Position numbers and translations under genes: made by a program
Notes under the pieces: generated by a model
The model's input: only the letters and a program-made list of their open reading frames with translations
What the model was told of the DNA's origin: nothing
The model's database searches: none
Assembly (NCBI GenBank): GCA_945878845.1
Contig: CAMCUB010000009.1
Location: 39,792 to 103,791 of the forward strand
DNA length: 64,000 nt
Direction of reading: 5' to 3'
Origin: Erythrobacter sanguineus
GTDB taxonomy: Bacteria; Pseudomonadota; Alphaproteobacteria; Sphingomonadales; Sphingomonadaceae
Part shown: positions 39,125-48,116 of the stretch, piece after piece
Layout of the letters: each line of letters opens with the position of its first letter
How positions within the stretch are numbered: position 1 is the first letter of the stretch

Positions 39125-39221
39125 CCCCGGGCCTGACCCGGGGCCCCGCTTTCTTGGGTATGACACGCATTCGCGATGTACTTTAGCTCGCAAAGAAGCG
39201 GGGCCTCGGATCAAGTCCGGG
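39125..39221. repeat. REP-like pair of palindromes (inverted)
   Basis: Two ~30-base arms in inverted orientation are ~37 bases apart. The left arm, 39125-39155, contains CCCCGGGCCTGACCCGGGG followed by CCCCGCTTTCTT. The right arm, 39193-39221, read in reverse gives CCCGGACTTGATCCGAGG followed by CCCCGCTTCTT. Each arm is itself a short palindrome with a central CTTGA-like loop. Same architecture as the elements at 52325-52412 and 56247-56650. Confidence 0.7.
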
Positions 39222-39251
39222 TAGACGGATTCACGACCCGGCTTAAACCCC

Positions 39252-39608
39252 TCAAGCCGGCGTCAGCATCCGGCTTACCGTGTCGAGCAGCTTGGCGGGC
39301 GGGCAGGGCTTCGTCAGCGTCGTCGCCTTGGGAAAGCGCATCGCAAGCGCGCTGGTGTCTTCGGGATCGGAGTGCAGGATCACCGGCACGTTCTCGTCCA
39401 GCAGCTTCTGGGCCAGTTCGAGGCTCAGCCCGTCCGCCAGCTCGATATCGAGCAGCGCGACATCGGGGCGTTCCTTCTGGCAGGCGAGCATGGCCGCGGA
39501 AATCCCGGCATGCGGCCCTTCGACCTCATAGCCTGCCTCTTCGAAAGTATCGCACAGATCGAAGCCGGTTATGTACTCGTCTTCGGCCACCAAGATTCGC
39601 AAAGCCAT
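39252..39608 (-). CDS. Single-domain response regulator (receiver only)
   Basis: A 118-residue CheY-like receiver with acidic pocket ED10-11, phospho-acceptor Asp54 (VALLDIELADG), Ser80 in the switch position and Lys100 (TLTKPCPP). No output domain. Such stand-alone receivers relay phosphate or bind partner proteins. No histidine kinase is next to it. Its stop codon lies in the loop of a hairpin (CCGGCTT/AAGCCGG, 39238-39260) that may end transcription. Confidence 0.92.
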   Translation of the reverse strand: MALRILVAEDEYITGFDLCDTFEEAGYEVEGPHAGISAAMLACQKERPDVALLDIELADGLSLELAQKLLDENVPVILHSDPEDTSALAMRFPKATTLTKPCPPAKLLDTVSRMLTPA

Positions 39609-39682
39609 CGGTCCTCTCCCGCATTAACGAATCCCATTGCCGGGGACTGTATCATGGATTGGACGTCAAACTTCCGGGAATC

Positions 39683-40255
39683 TCATCCATTATTGCCGAA
39701 TCTTGCGGTGAAGCCCGTCTCGTCACCCGCCGCGAGCAGTTTGGCCTGCTCGACCCACTGGTCGCGGGTGATCCGGCCCGCAAAGCGGCCAAGCTTGGCG
39801 TCGATGCGCTCGATCTCCTCGGGCGTCCAGGCGGCGATCTGGGCGAAGGTGGTGACGCCGAATTCGCCGAGTAGCGCGGCAAGCTTGGGGCCGAGTCCCT
39901 TGATGCGGGTGAGGTCGTCGGCCGCGCCCGAGGCAGCCAGGGTGGGTTCGGGCTCGGGCGCGGGGCTGGCTTCCTCGTCGGTGCCGAGCGGCGCTGCGGC
40001 AGTGGCCTGCGCATTGGCCATCGCCGCCGGCTCGCCCTGAATGCTCTCGATCCCGCGCGGCGCGTCGATCAGCGCCTGGTTGCGTGCAGCGGGCGCGGCG
40101 CCTTCCTCGAGCACGTCGCGGAAGATGCCCGGCGCGCCGTCCTCGTCGGTCACCCGCGCGCGGCGATTGGTGCGGCTGATGATCCACACCAGCACCACAA
40201 GGGCGACCAGCGCGATGACGATCAGCGGGAGGTAGGCGGTCAGATCTGCGGACAT
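39683..40255 (-). CDS. Membrane-anchored helix-hairpin-helix protein
   Basis: I start at MSADLTAYLPLIVIAL (190 residues), eight residues after the longest frame begins. A single transmembrane helix (about 7-27) is followed by a low-complexity Ala/Glu/Pro region. The C-terminal domain, DDLTRIKGLGPKLAALLGEFGVTTFAQIAAWTPEEIERID, matches the HhH module found in many alphaproteobacterial proteins and often fused to ribosomal-protein or NADH-dehydrogenase-like partners. DNA or nucleotide binding is suspected; the role is unknown. Confidence 0.72.
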   Translation of the reverse strand: MSADLTAYLPLIVIALVALVVLVWIISRTNRRARVTDEDGAPGIFRDVLEEGAAPAARNQALIDAPRGIESIQGEPAAMANAQATAAAPLGTDEEASPAPEPEPTLAASGAADDLTRIKGLGPKLAALLGEFGVTTFAQIAAWTPEEIERIDAKLGRFAGRITRDQWVEQAKLLAAGDETGFTARFGNNG

Positions 40256-40346
40256 GGGGGCACGGTTCTCCGGCAAGAATCACTAGCAGCGCGGGCCTTT
40301 AGCAGCCTGCGGGCGCTTCGCCCATGCATCAGGTTGGCTGCAACCG

Positions 40347-41879
40347 TCAGGGCAGGTCGGTCGCCGGATCGGGGACAACCTGCTTGCGGAACAATACCTT
40401 GTCGCCCTCGTCGAAGCCGCGTCGCCACACCACCAGCGCATAGACGCCGAGGATCGCCGGCACGCCGACGACAAGCTCGATCCATTCGGGCGCCCAGGTT
40501 AAGCCATAGCCGACCACCACCGCGGGCGCGGCGGCGTGGACCAGCGCCCAGCGCCAGTTCGACACTTTTGCCTGCAGCAGGCGCTTAAGCAGCAGCGCCT
40601 TGGCGAGGCTCGACACGCCAAGCGCGATCATCAGCGCCCCCGCGGCGGCGGCCGCTTCGAAGCCCTTGCCGAGGCCGAAACGGTCCGCCGCCTCGATCAG
40701 CGCGATGGTCAGCGCGGCCTGCAGCGCGATGATGCCGACCGAGATCGCCAGATTGCGCTTCCTCGCGATATAGACCAGCACGCTCTCCGAGACGACCGCC
40801 ATCGAGGCGACCACCTCGGCGGCGAGCAGGAAGGCGAGCGCGGCGGTGCCCGCAACATAGTCCGGCCCCCACAGGCCCATGACCGCCTCGCCCGGAACGC
40901 CCAGCATCAGCGCGATGCCGAGCTGGATCGCGATGATCCAGAACCCCACCTGACGCACTTGCGAGGCGATCGCCTCCATATTGCCGATCCGCAGGTTCTT
41001 GGTGATGACCGGCGAGAGAATTGGCTCGAAGCTGGTCTTCAGCTTCTGCGGCAGCGAGGCGATTTGCTGCGCGGCGTAGTAGATCCCCACCGCCTGCGGA
41101 GGTGCGAACAGGCCGAGGATGAAGATGTCGAGCAGCCGCGTGCCGCGCTCGATCGCGTCGGCGCCCACCAGCGGGAAGGCGCGCGCGGCCATCGCGGCCA
41201 TCGCGCGCGGGTGCGGATGCCAGCCGCGCGGCAGGCCGTAGCTCTTGAGGAACGGCCACAGGGCGGTCAGCAGTCCTGCATAGATCGAGGCGATGAAGGC
41301 CAGCGCCAGCCCGCCGTCGCGGGTGGCGGGGATGAGGAAGAATACGCCTGCCCCGATCGAGATCGTCCACGGCTCGACCACCGCCCGCGCGCGCACCGTG
41401 GTGGCGATATCGAAGCGGTAGGCTTGCGCCGCCAGCAGGATCTCGGTCACGGCAAAGGCGGGGATGGTCGCGACCAGCCAGATGTCCCAGCGGGAGCTCA
41501 TCCCGTTTGGGAACATCGGCTCGGGGAACACCAGCAGCACCGCGGCCGCGACCGCCGAATAGGCGATCGCGAGCAGGATGCCGTCATAGACGAGGTTGGT
41601 CTCGGCCTCCCGGTTCTCGCCCGCACCCTCGGACAGGCGCTGGGCGAGTCCGCGCCTTTCGCCCAGCGAGCAGACCAGCGCGAGGATCTCGATCAGCACC
41701 ATCGCCGAAGCGAAGCGCCCGAGCGCCTCGGGCCCGTAGAGGCGGGTGGCGATAACGAGGAAGGGGATGCGCGCGATCAGGCGGATCGCGAAGCCGAGCG
41801 TATTGGTGCGTCCGCCCTTGGCGAGCTGGGCGAGGTCGTCGGAGTCGTCAGCGGGAGTTGCGGAGGTTGCAGTCGTCAC
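40347..41879 (-). CDS. Polysaccharide flippase (MOP/Wzx-like) membrane protein
   Basis: A 510-residue protein with 12-14 hydrophobic segments and a MOP-superfamily layout: a short cytoplasmic start, GFAIRLIARIPFLVIATRLYGPEALGRFA near the N-terminus and DIFILGLFAPPQAVGIYYAAQQIASLP in the middle. It probably flips a lipid-linked sugar across the inner membrane. It starts at a GTG that overlaps the gpsA stop (GTGA) although its function is unrelated. Glycosyltransferase genes are absent nearby. Confidence 0.82.
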   Translation of the reverse strand: MTTATSATPADDSDDLAQLAKGGRTNTLGFAIRLIARIPFLVIATRLYGPEALGRFASAMVLIEILALVCSLGERRGLAQRLSEGAGENREAETNLVYDGILLAIAYSAVAAAVLLVFPEPMFPNGMSSRWDIWLVATIPAFAVTEILLAAQAYRFDIATTVRARAVVEPWTISIGAGVFFLIPATRDGGLALAFIASIYAGLLTALWPFLKSYGLPRGWHPHPRAMAAMAARAFPLVGADAIERGTRLLDIFILGLFAPPQAVGIYYAAQQIASLPQKLKTSFEPILSPVITKNLRIGNMEAIASQVRQVGFWIIAIQLGIALMLGVPGEAVMGLWGPDYVAGTAALAFLLAAEVVASMAVVSESVLVYIARKRNLAISVGIIALQAALTIALIEAADRFGLGKGFEAAAAAGALMIALGVSSLAKALLLKRLLQAKVSNWRWALVHAAAPAVVVGYGLTWAPEWIELVVGVPAILGVYALVVWRRGFDEGDKVLFRKQVVPDPATDLP

Positions 41880-42892
41880 GCGGCGCTGTCCCGCTCGGCG
41901 CTGTCGCGCTCGGCTTTCAGCGGGCGGGCGAGCAGCGCCGCGACCACGGCGCGGGCGTCCTCGCCCTTGAGGATCGCATCGACCGCGGCGACGATCGGCA
42001 TCGGAATGCCGCGGCTCGCCGCCAGTTCGGCCAGCACGGGAGCGGTGAAAGCACCTTCAGCCACGGTGCGGCGGTCGGCCATCAGATCGGCGGCGCTCGC
42101 GCCTTCGCCCAATGCCTTGCCGAGGCTGAAATTGCGGCTCGAGGTCGAGGAGCAGGTCAGCACCAGATCGCCGAGGCCGCACAGGCCCGCCAATGTCTCC
42201 GCCCGCGCCCCCAGCGCCTCGCCGAAGCGCAGCATTTCAGCATAGCCGCGCGCAATCAAAGCCGCGCGCGCGTTCTGGCCGAGGCCGAGGCCGTCCACCA
42301 CCCCGCAGGCAATCGCGAGCACGTTCTTGACCGCCCCGCCAATCTCCGCGCCCGCGACATCGTCGGAGTAATAGGGCCGGAAGGTCGGGCGGGCGAGGGC
42401 GGTAGCAAGGCGCTCCCACTGCGCCTGTCCGCCCCCGCAGGCGAGGGTGACGGCGGTGGGGAGGCCGGCGGCGACTTCGTGCGCGAAGGTGGGGCCGGAG
42501 AGCACGGCGATCGCGCTGCCCGGCGCGGCATCACGCGCGACGTCGTTCATCAGCCTGCCGCTGCCCGCTTCGATGCCCTTGGAGCACAGGACGAGGTCGC
42601 GCGGGTGGGCGGGCAGGCCGGACAAGACGCGGCCAAGCACCTGTGCAGGGGTGACGACCAGTACGGCGTCGAGGCTGCCGAGTTCAGCTATGTCGCCGGT
42701 CGCCCGGATCGTCGGGGCGAGGGCGGCCGAGGGGAGGTAGAGCGGGTTGCGATGCTCGGCATTGATAGCGGCGACCACCTCGGGCTCGTAGGCCCACAGG
42801 ATGACATCGCGCCCGTCGCTTGCGAGCATCTGCGCCAGCGCCGTGCCCCATGCGCCTGCGCCGATGACGCCGATGGGTTCGAGCCCGCTCAC
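41876..42892 (-). CDS. gpsA: NAD(P)H-dependent glycerol-3-phosphate dehydrogenase
   Basis: GpsA reduces dihydroxyacetone phosphate to sn-glycerol 3-phosphate for phospholipids. 338 residues with Rossmann start [49 protein letters not shown], the catalytic Lys region [17 protein letters not shown] and [22 protein letters not shown] start overlapping the tsaD stop. Confidence 0.97.
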   Translation of the reverse strand: MSGLEPIGVIGAGAWGTALAQMLASDGRDVILWAYEPEVVAAINAEHRNPLYLPSAALAPTIRATGDIAELGSLDAVLVVTPAQVLGRVLSGLPAHPRDLVLCSKGIEAGSGRLMNDVARDAAPGSAIAVLSGPTFAHEVAAGLPTAVTLACGGGQAQWERLATALARPTFRPYYSDDVAGAEIGGAVKNVLAIACGVVDGLGLGQNARAALIARGYAEMLRFGEALGARAETLAGLCGLGDLVLTCSSTSSRNFSLGKALGEGASAADLMADRRTVAEGAFTAPVLAELAASRGIPMPIVAAVDAILKGEDARAVVAALLARPLKAERDSAERDSAA

Positions 42893-43974
42893 GCCTTATA
42901 CCCCGCACCGCGCACGGCCTCGGCCGCCGGATCAAGCGGCCAGCGCGGGCGGGCGACGAAATCGAGCGGGTCGCCAGTGTAGCCGTCGCCTTCCAGCGTG
43001 AGCCGTTCGAGCCCCGCCCAGGCGATCATCGCGGCATTATCGGTGCACAGGGCGAGCGGCGGGGCGGTGAAGCGCATGCCATGCGTCGCGGCGAGGGCTT
43101 CGAGCGCCCCGCGAACGGATTTGTTGGCCGCAACGCCCCCCGCCACGACCAGCGCGGGGAAGGGGCCAGCGCTCTCGAGCGCCAGTTTGAGCCGGTCGAT
43201 CAGGCACTCGACCGCCGCCTGCTGGAAGCTCGCGGCGATATCGGCGGGCGCGTGCGCACCGCTCTCGACCGCGCGCAGCACCGCGCTCTTGAGCCCGGCG
43301 AAGGAGAAGTGCGGCTCGCTGGAACCCTTCAAGGGGCGCGGCAGGGGCACCGCCTTGGTATCGCCCTCGAGCGCCAGCCGTTCGACCGCAGGCCCGCCGG
43401 GATAGCTGAGCCCAAGGATCTTGGCGGTCTTGTCGAAGGCCTCGCCCAGCGCGTCGTCGATGGTGGTGGCGAGGCGGCGATATTGCCCCACGCCCTCGAC
43501 GCTGAGAATCTGGCAATGCCCGCCCGAGACCAGCAGCAGCAGATAGGGAAAGGCGAGCGCGCCATCCGCGAGCCGCGGCGAGAGGGCGTGGCCTTCGAGG
43601 TGGTTGACCGCCAGCAGCGGCTTGCCCGCCGCCATCGCCAATGCCTTGGCGCTGACGAGGCCGACCATCACGCCGCCGATCAGACCCGGGCCCGCCGTCG
43701 CGGCGATGGCATCGACATCGGCAAGGCCCAGCCCCGCCTCAGCCATCACCTTCTCGAGCATCGGCGCCAAGCGTTCGGCATGCGCGCGCGCGGCGATCTC
43801 GGGGACGACGCCACCATAGGGGGCGTGTTCGGCCACCTGGCTGGCGATCGCCTGCGCGATGATCGTCCCGTCGCCGCGCACCAGGGCAACCGCGGTCTCG
43901 TCGCAGCTCGATTCGATCCCCAGAACGATTCGGCGTGCCAGTCGCGTGTCAGAGGTGTGTGCTGTTGAACCCAT
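42889..43974 (-). CDS. tsaD: tRNA N6-threonylcarbamoyladenosine transferase TsaD
   Basis: TsaD carries the last step of t6A37 synthesis on ANN-decoding tRNAs, working with TsaB, TsaC and TsaE. The 361-residue protein has [16 protein letters not shown], the metal-binding H-x-x-x-H region (RAHAERL and [10 protein letters not shown]), and [17 protein letters not shown] precedes the ATG. It is divergent from hemC, with 44 bases between the starts, the classic arrangement in alphaproteobacteria. Confidence 0.97.
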   Translation of the reverse strand: MGSTAHTSDTRLARRIVLGIESSCDETAVALVRGDGTIIAQAIASQVAEHAPYGGVVPEIAARAHAERLAPMLEKVMAEAGLGLADVDAIAATAGPGLIGGVMVGLVSAKALAMAAGKPLLAVNHLEGHALSPRLADGALAFPYLLLLVSGGHCQILSVEGVGQYRRLATTIDDALGEAFDKTAKILGLSYPGGPAVERLALEGDTKAVPLPRPLKGSSEPHFSFAGLKSAVLRAVESGAHAPADIAASFQQAAVECLIDRLKLALESAGPFPALVVAGGVAANKSVRGALEALAATHGMRFTAPPLALCTDNAAMIAWAGLERLTLEGDGYTGDPLDFVARPRWPLDPAAEAVRGAGYKA

Positions 43975-44018
43975 CCGGCTTCCATCTAGTCCTTGCGCGG
44001 GCTAGAGCAAGCGCGGCC

Positions 44019-44972
44019 ATGACTGAACCTGAACGAACCGCCCCCCAGAACGGGCCCCGCCTCCGCCTCGGCACCCGCAACTCCCCGCTCGCGATGGCGC
44101 AGGCCTTCGAGACCCGCGCCCGCCTGTGCGCCGCCCACGGCTGGGCCGAGGATGAGGTCGAACTCGTCCCCGTGCTCGCCAGCGGCGACAAGGTGCTCGA
44201 CCGCCCGCTGTCCGAGATCGGCGGCAAGGCGCTGTGGACCAAGGAGCTCGACCAGTGGCTGGGCGAGGGGCGGATCGACCTCTCGGTCCACTCGGCCAAG
44301 GACGTCGAGACGATCCGGCCGCGCGAGTTCCACTTCCCCGCCTTCCTGCCGCGCGCCGACCGGCGAGACAGCCTTGTGGGCGCAGGCTCCATCGCCGCGA
44401 TCCCGCAAGGCGCGGTGGTCGGCACCAGCGCGCCGCGCCGCGCCGCGCAGCTCCTCAACCTCAGGCCCGACTGCAAGGTCGTGACCTTCCGCGGCAATGT
44501 CGCCACCCGTCTCAAGAAGCTCGCCGAGGGCGAGGCGGATGTGACCTTCCTTGCGGCGGCCGGGCTGGAGCGGCTCGACCAGTCCGAGGTCGGCACGCCG
44601 CTCGGGTCGGACGAGTGGATCCCCGCCGCCGCGCAGGGCGTGATCGCGATCGAATGTCGCGCCGATGACGCCGCGACCACCGCGCTCCTCGCCGCCATCG
44701 ACCACGCCCCCACCCGCGCCGAGCTGGAGGCCGAACGCGCACTGCTCGCAGCCCTCGGGGGCACCTGCCACTCGCCGGTCGCGGTGCTGTGCGAGCTGGC
44801 GGGCGAGACCCTCTCCATGCGCGCCGCGCTGTTCTCGCCCGACGGGGCCGAGCGGATCGAGGGCAGCGCCACCTTCACACCGGGCGACCACGCGCCGGTG
44901 GCAGCGCTCGCCGCCGACTTGCTCGACCGTGCGCCGGAGAGCATCGCGGCGCACTTCCGGGCGGCGGAGTGA
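44019..44972 (+). CDS. hemC: Hydroxymethylbilane synthase (porphobilinogen deaminase)
   Basis: HemC polymerises four porphobilinogens into hydroxymethylbilane for heme, and for bacteriochlorophyll if present. I start at ATG 44019 (317 residues). LRLGTRNSPLAMAQA, HSAKDVET, GTSAPRRAAQLL, RGNVATRLKKL and the dipyrromethane cofactor Cys in LGGTCHSPVAV are all intact. Its stop overlaps the hemD start (GTGA). Confidence 0.97.
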   Translation: MTEPERTAPQNGPRLRLGTRNSPLAMAQAFETRARLCAAHGWAEDEVELVPVLASGDKVLDRPLSEIGGKALWTKELDQWLGEGRIDLSVHSAKDVETIRPREFHFPAFLPRADRRDSLVGAGSIAAIPQGAVVGTSAPRRAAQLLNLRPDCKVVTFRGNVATRLKKLAEGEADVTFLAAAGLERLDQSEVGTPLGSDEWIPAAAQGVIAIECRADDAATTALLAAIDHAPTRAELEAERALLAALGGTCHSPVAVLCELAGETLSMRAALFSPDGAERIEGSATFTPGDHAPVAALAADLLDRAPESIAAHFRAAE

Positions 44973-45697
44973 GCGAAGGGGTGGGCTTCCACCTCCTCGC
45001 AGTGAGGCCAGAGCCCGGCCTTGCCGCGACGCTCGACAAGGCCCGCGCGCTGGGCCTCGCGATCACCGGCCACCCACTCTCCGCGATCCGCCCGCTGGCG
45101 TGGGACTGCCCCGAGCCTGCACGCTTCGACGGACTGCTGATCGGCAGCGCCAATGCCATCCTTCACGGCGGCCCGAACCTCGCGCGCCTCGCCGCCAAGC
45201 CCGTCTTCGCGGTGGGTGAGGCAACCGCCTCTGCCGCGCGCGCTGCCGGGTTCACCGCCGCGATGACCGGCAGCGGGGGCCTGCAAGGCGTGCTCGACGC
45301 GATCGCCGCCCCCCGCCACCTGCTGCGCATCGCCGGTGAGGAGCACGTGCCCCTCACGCCGCCTGATGGCGTCACCTTCGCGGAGGTGATCGCCTATCGC
45401 AGCGAGGCCCTGCCGCTCGACGCAGCTTCCCCGCTGCTGGCGAGCGGCGAAGCGCTGGTGCTGCTCCATTCCGCCGCCACCGCCGCGCACTTCGCGGCCG
45501 AGTGCGACCGCATCGGCTTGGACCGCGCCCGCATCACCCTCGCCGCGCTTGGCCCGCGCATCGCCGCCGCCGCGGGCGAGGGATGGGCCGCTGTCCACAC
45601 CGCCGCCACCCCCGACGAGCGCACATTCCTGCAATTGGCATTTGACTTGTGCCAGCAGGCGCGCTCCATTCCTCCCATCCCGCCCCGGCAGCCGTAG
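44969..45697 (+). CDS. hemD: Uroporphyrinogen-III synthase
   Basis: HemD cyclises hydroxymethylbilane with inversion of ring D. The family is poorly conserved. This 242-residue protein is supported by position directly after hemC, the start LLAVRPEPGLAATLDKARALG, a middle GSANAILHG and VFAVGEATASAARAAGF block, and IAALGPRIAAAAGEGW near the end. It uses a GTG start coupled to hemC. Confidence 0.9.
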   Translation: MSEGVGFHLLAVRPEPGLAATLDKARALGLAITGHPLSAIRPLAWDCPEPARFDGLLIGSANAILHGGPNLARLAAKPVFAVGEATASAARAAGFTAAMTGSGGLQGVLDAIAAPRHLLRIAGEEHVPLTPPDGVTFAEVIAYRSEALPLDAASPLLASGEALVLLHSAATAAHFAAECDRIGLDRARITLAALGPRIAAAAGEGWAAVHTAATPDERTFLQLAFDLCQQARSIPPIPPRQP

Positions 45698-45741
45698 CAG
45701 CACGCCGAGACATACAAGCAGGGTCGCAAGAACGGATCGCC

Positions 45742-46644
45742 ATGGCATCGCAGCCAGAACCATCGCTTCACGACACGCCCCGCGCATCCGGATCGATGCG
45801 GGGTGCGCTGCTTGGCGCCTTCCTCGCCTTCGCGCTCGGCGCGGGGCTGGCGGGCTGGGTGGTGTGGTACAACCTCGCCGGCACCGGCGCCCAGCGCACT
45901 GCCGCCGCCCCATCGCCCGCCGCCGCCGCGCCCACGCCTGCGCTCACCGCCAGACCCACGCCACTCGCCGCCGCCCAGCAGGCCGAACAGGCGGTCGAGC
46001 GCGTCGCTGAGCAGCAGGGCGGCATCGACCAGCGCCTCGCCGCCGCCGAGCAGCGCCTCACCCGCCTCGATCTCCAGGCCCAAGCCGCCGCCGGCAATGC
46101 CGCGCGCGCCGAGAGCCTGCTGATCGCCTTCGCCACCCGCCGCGCGGTCGAACGCGGCGCGGAGCTCGGCTACCTCTCCGACCAGCTGCGCATCCGCTTC
46201 GGCGACCAATGGCCCAACGCGGTCGGCACCATCATCGACTTCTCCCGCACCCCCGTCCGGCTCGACAGCCTCGTTGCCCGGCTCGAGGGCCTCGGGCCGC
46301 AGCTGCAGGAGACTAGCGAGGGCCCCTCGTGGGGTGCCTTCAAGCGCGAACTCAAGGAGCTCTTCATCTTCCGCCGCGAGACCACCCCCTCGCCCCAACC
46401 GCAAAAGCGCCTCGAACGCGCGCGCTGGGCCTTGGAGCAGGGGCGCTATCAGGCCGCGATCGACGAGGTGCGCGGCATGCCGGGCGCGGCCAAGGGGGCG
46501 GCGTGGATCGCGGACGCGGAACGCTACAAGAAGGCGATGGACGCGCTGGAAGTGATCGAGACCGCCGCGGTGCTCGACCAGCGCGGGGTGCGTGACGGCG
46601 CGGGCAACCCGGTGCGCGCGCTGAGCCCGCTGGTGCTGCCCTGA
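45742..46644 (+). CDS. Mic60/mitofilin-like membrane protein
   Basis: A 300-residue protein with an N-terminal cytoplasmic tail, one transmembrane helix (about residues 20-44: GALLGAFLAFALGAGLAGWVV), an Ala/Pro-rich region, a coiled coil with regular QQAEQAVERVAEQQGGIDQRLAAAEQRL, and a C-terminal helical domain AIDEVRGMPGAAKGAAWIADAERYKKA. A gene after hemC-hemD with this layout is the alphaproteobacterial relative of mitochondrial Mic60, which shapes intracytoplasmic membranes. The C-terminal mitofilin signature here is short and divergent, so the call rests largely on architecture and neighbourhood. Confidence 0.75.
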   Translation: MASQPEPSLHDTPRASGSMRGALLGAFLAFALGAGLAGWVVWYNLAGTGAQRTAAAPSPAAAAPTPALTARPTPLAAAQQAEQAVERVAEQQGGIDQRLAAAEQRLTRLDLQAQAAAGNAARAESLLIAFATRRAVERGAELGYLSDQLRIRFGDQWPNAVGTIIDFSRTPVRLDSLVARLEGLGPQLQETSEGPSWGAFKRELKELFIFRRETTPSPQPQKRLERARWALEQGRYQAAIDEVRGMPGAAKGAAWIADAERYKKAMDALEVIETAAVLDQRGVRDGAGNPVRALSPLVLP

Positions 46645-46676
46645 ACCCCGGCTCTCCTCGGGCGTGCAGCCGTGTT

Positions 46677-46810
46677 GGAGACACATGAGACACTGTCCAG
46701 AAGCGGAAAACCGGGCGGCTCGTGCAGGGCTGGAAAAGGGCTGCGAAGAGGGGCGCGACGCGGGGCATGGGCGCGATCATGTCAGCGCGCACGTCTGTAG
46801 GAAAGCGCTT
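46677..46810 (-). repeat. Intergenic repeat element, copy 2 (inverted)
   Basis: This is the reverse-orientation counterpart of 4651-4793. On the minus strand it begins with AAGCGCTTTCCTACAGAC (46793-46810), has a GCAGCCCTTTTCC core, and ends with ACAGTGTCTCATGTGTCTCC (46677-46696). It fills the gap between the convergent Mic60-like and UbiH-family genes. A long-looking reading frame here is not collinear with copy 1, so it is not a shared gene. Confidence 0.6.
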
Positions 46811-46839
46811 GTTTTTCAGCGCAGAATCGCGCGGCGATC

Positions 46840-48066
46840 CTACCCCCGCAGCAATTCTGGCAGATCGCCCGAGACCCCGCGCGCCTCGTCCATGAAGAAC
46901 TGCTTGAGCGCCGGCGTGCGCTGCACCGCCGCCATGCCGAGCCGCCGCACCGCGCTCGCCGCCGCGCCGGGGACGCCGAACAGCCGCGTCAGCCCGTCGG
47001 TTGCCAGCGCGACCATGAAGCTGTCGAGCCCGCGCCAGGTTTCATAGCGCTTGAGCAGTTCCGGATCGCCCGGATCGAGCCCGAGCCGCGCGCCTTCTGC
47101 CAGCACTTCGACCAGCGCGCCGACATCGCGCAGGCCAAGGTTCAAGCCCTGCCCGGCAATCGGGTGGATGCCGTGCGCCGAATCCCCGATCAGCGCCAAG
47201 CGCTCGGCAGTGATCTTGGCGGTGTGGTGGAAGCCGAGCGGATAGCTCGAGCGATGGCCCACCGAGAGCACCTTGCCCAGCACCCCGCCCATGCGCTTTT
47301 CGACCTCGGCGAGGAAGGCGCGGTCACCCAGCTTGGTCACGCCCGCGGCATCGGCCTCGGACACGGTCCACACCAGCGAGGAGCGGTGCGTGCCGTCGGC
47401 ATCGTCGTTGAGCGGCAGCAGCGCGAAGGGCCCGGCGGGGTAGAAGATTTCCCACGCGACATTGCCGTGGGGCTTTTCGTGGGTCAGCCCGGCGATGATC
47501 GCGCGGTGCTTGTAGTCCCACTTGGCGATGCTGATCCCCGCCGCATCGCGGGTCGGCGACTGGCGGCCTTCCGCGGCGATCATCAGGCTGCCCTTGAACT
47601 TGCGACCGTCGGAAAGCACCGCGGCGACGCCATATTCGGAGCGCTGGCGCTCAACGACCGTGGCGAGCGGGGTCCACTCGATCAGCGGCTCCTTGGCGGC
47701 CGCCTCGAACAGCGCAAGGCGCAAGCGGCGGTTGGGGAACATCCGGCCCAGCGTGCCGCCGCCTTCACCGGGGACGAAATCGAGCCGTCCGGGCTTTTGC
47801 TGGTCGGTCACGGCGATTGCCGCGATGTCGCAGGCGAATTGCTCGAGCCCTTCCGCGATGCCGATATTCTCGAACAGGTGCCAGCTTGCGGTCGAGATCG
47901 CAGTGGCGCGGTCGTCGAAGCCCTCGGCGGTGAGCTCGGCCGGATCGGCGCGGTCGATCACGTGGCTCGACAGGCCCTTCTTCGCCGCCGCCAGCGCCAG
48001 CGTCATGCCGACAAGGCCGCCGCCCAGAATGACGAGGTCTTGGCGTTTGTCTGAAGTTGCTGTCAC
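46840..48066 (-). CDS. UbiH/UbiF/Coq6 family FAD-dependent ubiquinone hydroxylase
   Basis: A 408-residue flavoprotein monooxygenase hydroxylating the ring of ubiquinone precursors. The N-terminal LVILGGGLVGMTLALAAAK (dinucleotide fold), the DFDDRATAIS-like FDDRATAISTASW, and ERLALIGDSAHGIHPIAGQGLNLGLRD near the C-terminus are diagnostic. Position hydroxylated (C5, C6 or C1) cannot be told by eye. GTG start; divergent from the DsbD-like gene. Confidence 0.9.
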   Translation of the reverse strand: MTATSDKRQDLVILGGGLVGMTLALAAAKKGLSSHVIDRADPAELTAEGFDDRATAISTASWHLFENIGIAEGLEQFACDIAAIAVTDQQKPGRLDFVPGEGGGTLGRMFPNRRLRLALFEAAAKEPLIEWTPLATVVERQRSEYGVAAVLSDGRKFKGSLMIAAEGRQSPTRDAAGISIAKWDYKHRAIIAGLTHEKPHGNVAWEIFYPAGPFALLPLNDDADGTHRSSLVWTVSEADAAGVTKLGDRAFLAEVEKRMGGVLGKVLSVGHRSSYPLGFHHTAKITAERLALIGDSAHGIHPIAGQGLNLGLRDVGALVEVLAEGARLGLDPGDPELLKRYETWRGLDSFMVALATDGLTRLFGVPGAAASAVRRLGMAAVQRTPALKQFFMDEARGVSGDLPELLRG

Positions 48067-48116
48067 CTTGGCGGCTCCGATTGCGAATGAGGCCTGTCAT
48101 GCCTAGAGGGTAGCCC

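Noticed and set aside
43949..45913. A 654-residue minus-strand frame over hemC-hemD
   Set aside because: It is the shadow of the heme genes, with long Arg/Gly-rich low-complexity stretches.
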